Below are positions 1 to 10,072 of a stretch of DNA of 64,000 nt, piece by piece; within the stretch, counting starts at the first letter, position 1, and each line of letters starts with the position of its first letter. The notes under the pieces are model-generated. The model ran no database searches, was not told where the DNA came from, and saw nothing but the letters and a program-made list of their open reading frames with translations. Both the position numbers and the translations under genes were made by a program. The DNA is from Leptasterias polaris (Eukaryota > Echinodermata > Asteroidea > Forcipulatida > Asteriidae): NCBI GenBank assembly GCA_037783415.1, contig JAZGTN010000061.1, forward strand, positions 744,001 through 808,000. The letters are read 5' to 3'.

Positions 1-1099
1 TTTTGTTATAGAAGGGCCTATGTTCTACATCATTATGTTTTGCTGTTCTGTCACGGAAATTGTGTAAATCGTTCTGGAAGACACAGTTTTTCCGGGAGTA
101 AAAAACCTTGCGCTGCCACCAATGGAGGTGCAGCGTGCATCATTTGCATTTATGGATTTGTCCATACCGGGGTCATGTGTGTCCATTTTTTTAGAGCAGC
201 TTCTCACTGCAGCAAACATTGCTTAACACATTTCTGCTAAGCAAATTATAATGCGGGATACCAGTCACAGACAGCGCATGTAGAATTATATTTTGGTACA
301 GCAGCCCTGAGCCCAACTTCGTTATGAAGACCGGGCGTTATGTGGTAAGCAGCCTGCGAAATTAAATCGTCTGAAGTGCCACGTTGATTAGAACTCAATA
401 AAAGTATACATATAAAAGTAAATACCCCAAAATCGCTTGGAGGTGACTTTTTAAAATGTCCATGGTGTCCGTTTGAATGATTCCCTCAATACGGCCAGAG
501 ATGCGGTTGGAAGCTACCCGCTGTCAACGCGCTGTACGTGGATGGATTCAACGTTCTTGATGAACATCTTGGTACACCCAGGCATCCTGACTCACCCCAA
601 GCTGGTAAATTCTAGATACAGTCGACTTCTTAAACTAATAGTCAGCTCATCTAGCAAACTTTAAGAATTCACGAAGATTTACAGGGTACTTATTGTAGAA
701 GAAATCTGGAGTTGATAAAGTTTGAGTATTCATCACTTCGATTCTTAACATTGTTTTTGTTTGGCACAAAACCTTTTGAAGGTTCTTTCGTTCCAGATTG
801 TCAATACTTCGAGTAATTAAGACCTCGGCTACAGCTGGACCGCCGTGTCATCATGCGTTGGGGTATGGAATGCCCTTATAACACCACCCTAATGCAACAG
901 TCTTATTAGCCGTAGCCATAGCCTCATGACAGAGAATTCCTATAAGAAGATATACCGATTTTGATTATGTCTGAATGAAGTTGAAGATTCCCTCCCAGAG
1001 TGCTCAAGATCTTTTGCACTTTCTGCAGTGCAGAAGTCTTACTGTGCAATTAGTTCTTGTAGCGTTTCACTGTGACGCACGAGATTCTACTTCTTTCTG
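1..1099. other. Upstream non-coding stretch
   Basis: No convincing coding exon was seen on either strand; open frames are short and lack splice context. The only recognisable item is a diverged repeat at 820-925. The last part presumably holds the promoter of the GTPase gene starting at 1230. Confidence 0.5.
820..925. repeat. Dispersed repeat shared with 33905-34050
   Basis: The segment shares ordered blocks with 33905-34050: GGCTACAGCT, then CGTCATCAT, then a GGGTAT/GAAGTAT stretch, then AACACCA/AACACTC, ending with AGCCGTAGCC/AACTGTAGCCG. It looks like two old copies of one short inverted-end element; target duplications cannot be assigned. Confidence 0.4.
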
Positions 1100-1107
1100 T
1101 ATAAAAG
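1100..1107 (+). promoter_or_regulatory. Possible TATA box (TATAAAAG)
   Basis: TATAAAAG lies 123 bp upstream of the GTPase start codon, which would put transcription start near 1130 and give a leader of about 100 bp. The match is good, but the region is AT-rich and no other promoter element was confirmed. Confidence 0.3.
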
Positions 1108-1229
1108 ATGAAGTTTACTGCGATAGAGCCATTCAGATTCAAATTCTCTGAGAAGACAAAAGGGAATCCAGCAACTTCTGCAAATCTTAATTGATAAAAC
1201 CTTAGATCACAGCTGCAATACCTAGCACA

Positions 1230-1871
1230 ATGAGGCAGCAAAGAGAAGACTCTGACTCCTACCGCCTGGTCGTCTTGGGCTCTACTGGTGTGGGCAAGTC
1301 AGCCCTTGTCTCCATGTTCCTTAAGGGTAACATCGACATGACCTACAAGCCAACGGTTGATGACATTCACGTCGGCTACGCGTTTCAGGGACGCAAGAAG
1401 TGTAAACTGGAAATCCTGGACACGTCGGGCAGTGACGATTTCCCTGCTATACGCAGACTGTATATCTCCACTAGTCACGTATTCCTCTTGGTACATTCCC
1501 TCAAAGACCCCAAATCCTCCGAAGAGGCTCTTGGTATCATTGAACAGATTAGAGACGCACGCACGGAACAAGATGTGCCAATACTTGTTGTCGGTACCAA
1601 ATCGGACCAGAAACGCCCGGGTTGCGTAAGCAGTGCCGAGGCTGAGCTCAGACTTATTGATTATATGGACGTCGTTAGATACGTGGAATGCAACGCCAAT
1701 AGTGCAGACAGTGTGAACAGGCTCTTTAAACAGGTTGCCAATGTGGCGTTGAACCCCCGTGACCGGGCGACTTCTTTGCCGGTAGAAACGGACTCACAAC
1801 CCCCGAAACGATCCATGTCATTATTAAGGAGACTAAAGAGCATTCGCCGAAACAAAAAACTGTTGACTTGA
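1230..1871 (+). CDS. Ras-superfamily small GTPase, divergent, intronless
   Basis: A complete 213-residue small GTPase, predicted to bind guanine nucleotide and act in signalling. G1 P-loop GSTGVGKS is at 17-24, switch I YKPT at 39-42 (Thr42 matches Ras Thr35), G3 DTSGS at 64-68, G4-like TKSD at 123-126 and a degenerate G5 (ECNAN) at 153-157. The FPAIRRL stretch after G3 resembles Rasd/Rhes and Di-Ras proteins, so it is placed near them without naming an orthologue. Oddities: Thr replaces Ras Gly12, Ser replaces Gln61, the Asn of NKxD is Thr, the SAK motif is lost, and there is no C-terminal CAAX cysteine. The tail (about 194-213) is strongly basic and could bind membranes electrostatically. 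The start has A at -3. The single exon may mean a retrocopy or an intron-poor family. The stop codon lies inside a tandem repeat. Confidence 0.88.
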   Translation: MRQQREDSDSYRLVVLGSTGVGKSALVSMFLKGNIDMTYKPTVDDIHVGYAFQGRKKCKLEILDTSGSDDFPAIRRLYISTSHVFLLVHSLKDPKSSEEALGIIEQIRDARTEQDVPILVVGTKSDQKRPGCVSSAEAELRLIDYMDVVRYVECNANSADSVNRLFKQVANVALNPRDRATSLPVETDSQPPKRSMSLLRRLKSIRRNKKLLT

Positions 1872-2010
1872 AGTCAAGACTCCTGCAAAAGAACTGTGCT
1901 AATCTTGTTGACTTGACGTCAAGACTACTACTACTGCAAAAGAACTGCGCCAATCTTGTTGACTTGCAGTCAAGACTACTGCAAAGGAGCTGTGCTAATC
2001 GATCCTGTTG
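1861..2010 (+). repeat. Three-copy hairpin repeat overlapping stop codon and 3' UTR
   Basis: Three copies start at 1861, 1906 and 1957 (spacings 45 and 51 bp) with a fourth beginning near 2005. Each carries a small palindrome: TTGACTTGAAGTCAA, TTGACTTGACGTCAA, TTGACTTGCAGTCAA, followed by a CTGCAAAAGAACTG-like block. The first palindrome contains the TGA stop of the GTPase. The second contains the CRE-like core TGACGTCA. In RNA each could form a short hairpin. Confidence 0.8.
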
Positions 2011-2382
2011 AAACTTCTTAAAATGACAAAAACATCAATCTATTCTTATTTTACTCTGTATGTATTTAATATTTTTGATTGACTTTGGACGGCAGAGTGT
2101 GATTTTCATTAATGATTGTTACTTTTGTCGGTGCTGGGCGTCACGTTTAGAAAGCTTGTTTCTCCGAACTATTTGTACGTTACCCAATTCTTACAAATGA
2201 AATTAATTTTCGTAAGTGATGCTTTTAAGACATCTCGACTTTGAATTCTGTTACAGCGATTTTTCTGTTTCGTTTTTATAGTAGACCAATATGTGCACAC
2301 GAAAGAATAACTTAACGCAATTCTTACTAAGCGGAAAATTTGTTAGCTATCGGTTGAAGAGCAGTAAACAAAAACAGCATAA

Positions 2383-2388
2383 AATAAA
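2383..2388 (+). terminator. Candidate polyadenylation signal of the GTPase gene
   Basis: AATAAA about 510 bp after the stop codon, on the coding strand. It is the first clear AATAAA seen downstream. No cleavage site can be proven from sequence. Confidence 0.4.
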
Positions 2389-3994
2389 GTAAACAATTCC
2401 GCCAACTTATTCAAATTCATAAGATAAAACACAACAGGTTTCATATCTAGAGTTACATATCTTTCTTTAGTTTTCCAAACAGTTACAAAGTTTAAGAAGG
2501 CAGTATGTGATGAGAGAATTGCCGAAGAACACTTTGTTTGTCAGGTAAACCCAAACTTTATTACGGAGCCGTTTGGAGTTTTCTGTCTGATTTGCCAAAA
2601 TTAAATAGATCCCTTGCATACGACATCGAAAGCTCAAAAAGCCTCTCTGATGTCAACGAAGACCTATCATTGGCTGAGAGTTAATCAACTTTTGGACAGT
2701 GATGGTCACGATCTCCATAAAAACTGGGTGTTTTGGGGACGAGTGCCTGGTATATCAGTATTTTGGAAGGAAATCTGAGCACAAACCGTATATAGTGGTA
2801 TAAAGTTTGCAAAAAGCTCTACGATTAAAAAAATATATATATATTCGTGTTTTTTTTTAGATCCTTACAATTTTTGTATCATTTTAAAAAGTTCTCAATT
2901 AGGTCTATATATTACTTGAAAGGTGTAAATCATATTGATTTTAAATGTATATATTATAATTATAACAAATTTTCTACGCAAAAGTAAACAAATATTTAAC
3001 AAAAATATTAAAAAAACAAAGTTTGAAAATATATTACATTTCAACGAATGGAATGAACCTGTGGTTCATTCTACTTACCTTTCCGATAGCATCTGAATTC
3101 GGAATCAGCTCCGACCCAAGCCTTATTTTCCCCGGTAAGGTTTATGATGGCGGTCTAAACAAGAGCAGCAGCCACAGTCGACGGATTTCGAAAAGGCCTA
3201 CATTTGGTGTTTACGAAAAAAATTAGTCCTGCAGAATGAAGCTGTCATCGTATGATGAAAATACTATAACGTTGAGGATTGCACAACCGGGTCTTTCAGA
3301 CCTAGTTTACTAACGGTACTAGAAAAGCTTTAAGCAATAGGATGCTAAATAAACTAAAGAAGACAAGACCCAAGACTCAAAAAGACATGATTGATACCCC
3401 TAACCTAAACCCAAACACCGTCAACAATATTTAACCGTAATTCCTTAATCAAAATTCTCCAAATTTTAAGCTTTTAATTGTTTTTTTAAAATTACAATTG
3501 TCATTGTTATTGTGAGTTTGTTTAGTTTTTTTAATATAGATATTTTTGACACTTCACGAATTCATACCTCAACCAAGAACAGGAATATTAATTGTTGGTT
3601 CGAGTTTAAACCAGTCAAGTTATACCAACAACTGAGTTTGCTGGATTTGAATAAAAACAGATACGAAAACTCAAATTTACAACAAGATGAAACTTATACA
3701 GCCACTGAACAAATGTTTCAATACTTGCACATATAGTTTTATTTTTTCAACATGTACTGCCCAGCCATAAAAACCTATTTATTTAATGTTTAGGTGATTA
3801 ATTCATTGTGCACCAGAGCAACTGTCTTCCTAAGTTATTCTGTTTTCTGTTATTGTTTTGATTTGTTTTAATATGAATGAAGCGTTAAACATTGCCCATT
3901 TGGGTATTATGACTTCTTTGAAATCCAAACTGCGGTTCTTATTTGGTTATTTTGTTTTGGTCAAGCGCAGTTTGAATATCGTTGGTAACATAAA
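2389..3994. other. AT-rich intergenic stretch
   Basis: Very AT-rich with short A/T runs (for example around 2825-3010). No exon, RNA gene or bounded repeat was recognised. Short open frames here have low-complexity composition and no splice or start context. Confidence 0.5.
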
Positions 3995-4082
3995 TATGGT
4001 GGCCCTGAAGGGACATCAAACATTTTACGTGAATATTTACGTAAATATATTATGTTTGATGTCCATTTATAGGGCCACCATA
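3995..4082. mobile_element. 88-bp near-perfect foldback MITE
   Basis: The two halves are inverted copies: left end TATGGTGGCCCT...GGGACATCAAACAT, right end ATGTTTGATGTCC...AGGGCCACCATA, meeting at an AT-rich TTTACGTAAA centre. The element ends in TA, consistent with TA target duplication (Tc1/mariner-like MITEs). No coding capacity. Confidence 0.75.
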
Positions 4083-4639
4083 CATAAACCCTCAAACCCG
4101 GTTATGGAATTTTTTTGAGGTTGGTTGCCCTGGCACTACTAAATATCTATGCTCATTAGGTCCAATGATGTCTTACAACACTCTGAAACCATCTCCATGT
4201 CTACATCGAAACTACATCTTTCTCTGGGCTTCACCTTGAAGGATAGTTGTTATCAACTATTTGTACCCAAGTAAATGTCATTTGAAGATACCAGAGTTCC
4301 AGGCATTAATGTTTGAGTGAACAAAATAGTCTGGTGACAAATTGAACTCGTCTGACTGCACTCTAAAGACTCATGGGTCATAATGGACCCGGACTCCGGG
4401 GCCTCTATGGGTTCCAACACATACCTGGGTCAGGTTGATCCGGAAAATGGTTTTGAAAAATCGTTTTTTTAACTCGGACTGTGCGTCAAAATGACAAATT
4501 TCTTGGTAACAGCGTGACTCAGAAATAGGTAAGACCCCAATTTTTAATGTACTTTTAGCTTTTATGTTTGTCTATATTTTTTGGTGTAATTCCTCTTATA
4601 TAGAGAAGTATTGGTTTTTTAATGTATTTTTATACCGAA

Positions 4640-4780
4640 ATGGTAAATTTTTACGTATTGTAATTTTTGTAAATTTAAATTATCAATGTAATGGCCGAAA
4701 TGAATTTCCCGTTTTTGTGGATAATAAATTGAATTGACCCGAATCCAGGTCAATTCTGACCCGAATGGTTTTCGTATGAA
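4640..4780 (+). repeat. Non-LTR retrotransposon-like 3' tail plus GGGTCA repeat
   Basis: The segment near 4690-4737 (GGCCGAAATGAATTTCCCG, then ATAATAAATTGAATTGA) has the form of a LINE 3' end with a short-period tail. It is followed by GACCCGAATCCAGGTCAATT and TCTGACCC; related GGGTCAATTCTGACC sequence occurs at 22330-22352. No protein-coding part was found. Confidence 0.3.
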
Positions 4781-5153
4781 GCAAAATGGCAGCTCGACTT
4801 CAAACCTCGTTCCCAGGAGTGATTGATCTCACCGCGCCGTTTTCTCCCAGCATGCCTTGCTTGACTAAGTGATCAGAGGTATCGATACGGCGCGCTGCCC
4901 AATGCCCATAGCGAGGCAGCTCAACTTCCTTCTTCTGTCAATTCATAGACCCCGCCCCCTTATACTGCCGTCACTGAGGTCAAAGGAAGTAAGGCGCAAC
5001 AATTAATCTCTATTATTTCAGTGATGAATGGGCTAAACGAACCACTCTCAGCCAAAGATAATGTCTTCCGTTCACCTCAGCGAGTTTGACTTTGTGACTT
5101 CATACACCGTTCTATTAGATAACTTTTTGCAAATATTTTCATCGAGGTGGTGA
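4781..5153. other. Downstream flank of the minus-strand gene
   Basis: Holds GC-richer sequence but no recognisable exon or bounded repeat. It should contain the 3' UTR of the minus-strand gene ending at 5154; no clear AATAAA on that strand was identified. Confidence 0.35.
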
Positions 5154-5661
5154 TCACATGACCTTTAACTTGATTAATTTATGACGTGTCACGTTAAATA
5201 TTATGTCTTCCACAACGCCATGTCGGTCCACACGTATCTCCACGTACCGGAAAGCTACGGGGCACTGTTTTAGCGACGTTTCTTTTATGGCGTCATTTTT
5301 CGTTTTGAGCTGAGACAACTTCACGTGACACGTAACCTTCTCTGCCACGTGTGTCTCGTAGACCATGTAAAACCTTCTTTTCTTGGCCAGTCTGGCCACC
5401 GGAGACGTTGATTCTATCCTGCAGTCCAACAGTGTCCGCGGATCCACCTTACGGACCCGCACGTTGTAGATGCCTAGCTTGAATGTGGTTTGGTACCCGC
5501 CATCAGGTTGGGTGTTTTGTTGGGTGTTTTGTGGTTGTCGAAGAAAACACTTCAATTTGTGCATTATCTCAAAGTTATTTGGACCGCTCATTTGCGAAAT
5601 CTCTTCAAGTAAGGTTGTTTCTTCAGTAGATTTTCTTGGTCTTTCTCGAGCAAGATAACGC
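5154..5661 (-). CDS. Unknown minus-strand gene, exon 3 (terminal)
   Basis: Open from the acceptor at 5661 to TGA at 5154. An internal ATG at 5591 gives a 145-residue frame, but the frame stays open and protein-like 23 codons further up to a good acceptor, so this is read as an internal/terminal exon rather than a separate gene. Confidence 0.6.
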
Positions 5662-8174
5662 CTGTAGATGATATGGAAACGAAATGTAAGAATTCTCAGA
5701 AAGTCTCGCCGACTACCCAGAACTCATTGGGAATTTTGATGAGCTGATACTGAATTACGTCTTGAAGCAAGACTAAGTGAGACTCGTTATATACATCATA
5801 CAAATTACAATTGGGGAGTTTGTGAAATCTTGACAGTTCACACAAAAAGTAAGTTGATGCTTCTGAAAGGCTGCCGAGTACTAACAATTATTTCCAGTTC
5901 TTAATCCGTTGCCGAATTGGCGGCTATAGGGCTACGGCTAATTTTCCGGGTGTTGCTAAAGACCATTTGACCTGATTGATTGATTGATTGATTGAATTTG
6001 TTCGGATAAAAAATACAGCAAGAACATACCCAAAAAACATACATGTACATAACAACAGGAGAAAAGACAATGAAACAAGATAGAAATACTGCATAAAATT
6101 ATCCAAGGATAGCCCAAAAAAGCCAATAACTTAGACTTATTTCCATTGGGGTCCTTACAAAAAACAGACGAACCTAGTCAAGAGCAAAAAGATGATTCAA
6201 GGAAAAACAAAGCAAGAGAACACATGAAAAATAAATAGAAAAATAGGAAAAACAAATATTTTAAATTAAAAATTAAATTAAATTAAATAAAATTAAATCA
6301 ATAAATAATATAAAATTGAAACCAAAAAGGAACCCAAGCTATGCTTCCTTAGAGGTGGCTTTTGTGGCAAGGTGGCATTTGACTAGTTTTTTAAATTGTT
6401 GCAGGCTAGTAGAAATTTTAATATTAGCAGGTAAATTGTTCCATTCTCTTATGGCGGTAGCAAAAAAAGTATTATTAATTGAGCTGGATGAGATTGGGAC
6501 TATAAAATTCAGATCACTGGTCCTAGTGTTGTGCTGGTGAAAATCAGAAACCTTAATAAAGTTGTCACGAAGACGTCACATGTGACGTCACATGTTTACA
6601 AAAGAGCAACAGAGCATGGACTTCCTGCTGGCATGATTTGTACACAACACAATGGAAGAAAACATAACATATTATATTTTACGGAGATCACCGTTTGATT
6701 TTTTAATCAACTTTTTGCTATAAAAGTAATGAAGAAAGGGTCACATCTCAAAAATTGATCAGATTTTATTTGTACAACTCCTGAATTTATGTGGAAATTA
6801 TGACACAGAATGTAGAATTTCCCATGACCGGTGTAGTATCTCGCCTGCCAGGAAATGACCGGGAATGTACACGGTCACTCTTTTTTGTAAACATAGAGCT
6901 AGCTGTGTATACTTCAAGGCTTGTAAACGGGACGGTCAAGCTGCACTGCTGCAGCCGCTTTGAGCAGCTAATTCCAACCCGGTCTTACCTTCGAAATTGA
7001 TTAATACTTGCGACAAGTCCTGACTTCCTGTCATGCGCAGTAAAGAGAAGTCGTTTTTGCGTGGGATCAAGTTTTACAACAGCCCCCGAGTTTAATGGAT
7101 GATCATCAGTAAAAACCTGAAAGGAGTCGAAAAGGTTTCTGTGAGCTGAACTTCATTAAAAGAAGCCAGGGCTACATATCATTTAAAAATGCTAAATTTA
7201 TATAGTCCGAATAAAGCCTTTCGCTGAGCAGTTTTTAAAAGAATTTTAATGAGCAAGGTCTGGGAGGACACGTCTTTTTTGATGACAGTTTTTTGACTTT
7301 TGCCTTTCCCTTGATGGCCTCTGCTCGTTACATCGTATTGTCCAAAGAATTAAAAAATAAAATAAAAATGTTTACGCCTGAGAGCCAGCCATGTGGTAAT
7401 GTTGGACAATAACAGATTTTCTGTAAGTAGGCCTAAAACAGATTTGGAAAATATGAATACTTAAAGGCAAATTGTACCTTTCGTTTTTGGAATCGTTCGA
7501 CTGTTTTAATCCTAAATAAATGTAGATATATACAATAAAACTATAACCTGTGAAAATTTCATTTCAAAAGGTAGTCGCGTTTTTGAGATATCGCCGAAAA
7601 TCCGGAGCAAATAATCATATGTCCACGCAGGAAGAATAATCCCTATGGAATGCACAATCTGAGATGTGTTTCTGACAGCAACGTTTCTCAGATTCAAATT
7701 TTGAGGTATAACAACCATAACCACATTACTTCGAATCTCAAAATGCTTTATACTATTGAAAGTTGCTGTACTTCTTACCAATAGTTTTTTAAATATTATT
7801 AGCATTACATTTAGGAGTGATTACCAAACGTTAACTTCCCTTTGAGACCAGCAGGCACGAAAGGTCCCACAGTCATGCCGCGAACGATTACTTCCAGCAA
7901 TTTTAACAAACCTATCAAATAAAACAATCTTTGAAGGCAAAAAGATGTTGACCTGAAGTGCACAATGTGGCTATGTTTATTTGATCATCTCATTTACCTG
8001 CAATGGCAAACAGTCTCGGCCGTTTTCTGATAAGATTGGTACTGGGGTATAATAAGAAGACTTATCTCCGCAAATCTCACGCACGACATTCCCACAAACA
8101 GCTCCCCAAACATCCGGAAGGTCTACAACGTACCGAGAACTAGATTTCCCAGCAGCTATCTTCGGCTTGTCCAT
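5154..8174 (-). CDS. Unknown three-exon protein (250 aa model)
   Basis: Family not recognised. Model: exon 1 8174-7998, exon 2 5862-5795, exon 3 5661-5154; the lengths 177+68+508 sum to 251 codons including stop. Exon 1 starts MDKPKIAAGKSSSRYVV and ends at a CAG|GTAAAT donor (phase 0). Exon 3 has a clear acceptor (CATCTACAG) and must be entered in phase 2, so an intermediate exon is required. The proposed exon 2 (acceptor CCTTTCAG, donor AT|GTATAT) fits both phases and encodes a CxxC pair (FCVNC). Exon 3 begins with a charged helical segment, then a Gln/Asn-rich linker, then a probable beta-rich domain (TFKLGIYNVRVRKVDP to VEDIIFNV). No signal peptide or membrane segment is seen. Exons 1 and 3 look genuine; exon 2 is inference. 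The gene is head to head with the membrane-protein gene at 10006. Confidence 0.5.
5795..5862 (-). CDS. Unknown minus-strand gene, proposed exon 2
   Basis: 68-bp exon chosen because its acceptor and donor give phase 0 in and phase 2 out, joining the two stronger exons. It encodes a short segment with CxxC. Splice sites are only moderate. Confidence 0.35.
5972..6574 (-). mobile_element. LINE 3' fragment, 5'-truncated, in intron 1
   Basis: On the minus strand a frame upstream of 6540 runs RLRDNFIKVSDFHQ and later INNTFFATAIREWNNLP and LQQFKKLVKCHL, stopping near 6340. The REWNNLP and QFKKxxKxHL pattern is the extreme C-terminus of reverse transcriptases of CR1/L2/Jockey-type LINEs. The 3' UTR then continues leftwards through A/T-rich sequence to a (TCAA)n tail at about 5975-5997. 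Only the end of the element survives; its 5' side abuts another repeat at 6575. Confidence 0.65.
6575..6905. repeat. Dispersed repeat family R1, copy 1
   Basis: Shares long ordered blocks with 43722-44035: CACATGTTTACAA, GAAAGAAAACAT/GGAAGAAAACAT, TGAATTTATGTGGAAATTAT, GACACA.AATGTA.AATTTCCCAT and GCCTGCCAG. The left end contains the palindrome GACGTCACATGTGACGTC. Not coding; family not named. Confidence 0.65.
6906..7997. other. Remainder of intron 1 of the unknown gene
   Basis: No exon with fitting phase and no bounded repeat was recognised here. Candidate frames on either strand are AT-rich and lack splice sites. Confidence 0.4.
7998..8174 (-). CDS. Unknown minus-strand gene, exon 1
   Basis: ATG at 8174-8172 opens 59 codons ending at a CAG|GTAAAT donor. 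Reading past the donor adds only six codons before a stop. The amino-acid composition is protein-like with two cysteines in a VCGNVVREICG segment. Confidence 0.5.
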
Positions 8175-10005
8175 GATGTGTCCTTTCTCTTCTCTTTGAG
8201 TTCAGGGCAAAATATTGACGGTTAGTAAAACGTTCCGCAAATGATGTGAGTTTAAAAGAAGAGGTAAACAAATCAACAAAAAATATTCACGGTGTCTGTG
8301 ATGTCATTATTTTACTTTGATACGAAACAATATTATTTAAACGTAATCCGTGCGCGTCCATGTAAGTGTTTGTGACGCAATAGACCACTTGCATATGACG
8401 CCACACTCTCAAACAGCGCCCTCACTGAACTTAGCGTACCAACTGCGTTGCGCGTTATGTGCAATTCAGCCACGCTACCCGGCAGCTAGCCCGAACATCT
8501 GACATCACACTTCGAGGCTCGTGTTTTACGCCAGAGACCGGCTTCGAGGAAACCTGACAAACGCACCTTTGACCTCGCATCCCGTTCACAGGCGACAGCC
8601 CCATTTCTTCGGACCAATCATAACGCAGATATGGAAAGCTTACGTCACTGCATGTCTGTCCAATAGAAGCATCGGATTACTAAACCGGTGCCTGTCCTTA
8701 GTCTATCCGGCAGCGCGCCGTACCTCGCTAAACTGGAAACGAGGTTGAATGCCTATAGACCATTGATTGTAGACCTTTCTCTTGTTGATCAACAAACCGC
8801 GCTGGTTGGCATGGACGGCTGAATGTAAGCAAAACATCCAATCTATAACGGATGTTGTGACCATTCAAAATTGTCTGCAAACTTTCAATTAAATCAAATA
8901 CCTCCCATACCATGATTGGTTATTTTTCCAACAAATTCAACACTATTTTTGAATATTTTCTGTAAAATTGTTAAAAACTGTGGACAACCTCGATTGGAAA
9001 AAAACTGTGGCTGTGACGTTGCAATAGAAGGTCTTTATGTCTAGGAATAAGAATGGATGGTAATCTTGCTGCTGCTGACATTCACTCTGAAAAGTTGATG
9101 CCTCAATCTAATACCATCCTCAAGATTGGTTTTAAACAATCAATTAATACTTTGAAGAAACTTTGTGTATTTCTGTATGTTTATAATACGACAAATAATA
9201 GTCGTCCAGAACATACTAAAGCAAACAGCCAATTGCTTGGCTCAATCATTAAAAATGTATATAAAACTCGGGCTGTGATGTTGCAATAGAAAGGTATATT
9301 ATATTGACAGATCAATGCTAGTTAGTTAATTGCTTTGGCCGCTATCGTTGATGAAACGTGCACGCATGAAGGGCTATCATTGGCTGAAAGTCGTGCGCAG
9401 CGCGAACACGTGTGCATGTTTCCATTGTTTGTCATCAAAGATGGTGGTCAGTGACGTCATGTGCAGTCCATCTATTTAGAATCCATAGTATCCTTCTATT
9501 TTTGCAGAACACGCGATCGTCTTCTCTACTACGAAACCATCAAGTCATGGTCTCCCTAATCTTCTGTATACATTGTACACACTAAATTGTGCAATTAGTT
9601 GCAACCGAGGTCAGCCTGGAAAATATAATCATAATCATTAGGCCCTCATCAAATTACAAACATTCAAATAAAATAAAAGTTCTGTCTGAAACTCACCATG
9701 ATCGCTGTTTTAAATAGTGTTTTTTATCTGTTCTTGTCAACAGTACAAAGTCCACTCCATAAAGCAGACTCCTCCCTTTCAGATTAATATTAATACATGA
9801 ACAACAGAAAACTAGTAGTACCGGCACGGATCTCACAGCCTGCAGTTCCGCGTGAAAACCGAAACAGCAACTGGGCCTTTTAGTGCAAACATCGCGTGTT
9901 TCAGCACCCCACCAAGCTGTGATTTGGGTCGTCAAAGAACCTCCATAATTGTTTCTTGGGTCCAGTTATTCATTTAATTGATCACATTGTAAAAGTGGCC
10001 TTAAA
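8175..10005. promoter_or_regulatory. Intergenic region between head-to-head genes
   Basis: Lies between the start of the minus-strand gene (8174) and the start of the membrane-protein gene (10006), so it should hold both promoters. The section 8380-8750 is richer in GC and CpG than its surroundings. A partial direct repeat (GTGACGTTGCAATAGAA near 9013, GTGATGTTGCAATAGAA near 9274) is present. No TATA box was assigned. Confidence 0.4.
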
Positions 10006-10072
10006 ATGAGGTCATCCGTGGTGCTTGTTCTATTTTCTACGATACTTATTTATGGAAGGGTTTACTGCCAAG
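10006..10072 (+). CDS. Membrane protein exon 1 (signal peptide)
   Basis: Encodes a basic N-terminus, a hydrophobic core (VVLVLFSTILIYG) and a likely cleavage site near Tyr20-Cys21-Gln22. It ends at CAAG|GTAAGAAA, phase 1. Confidence 0.8.
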
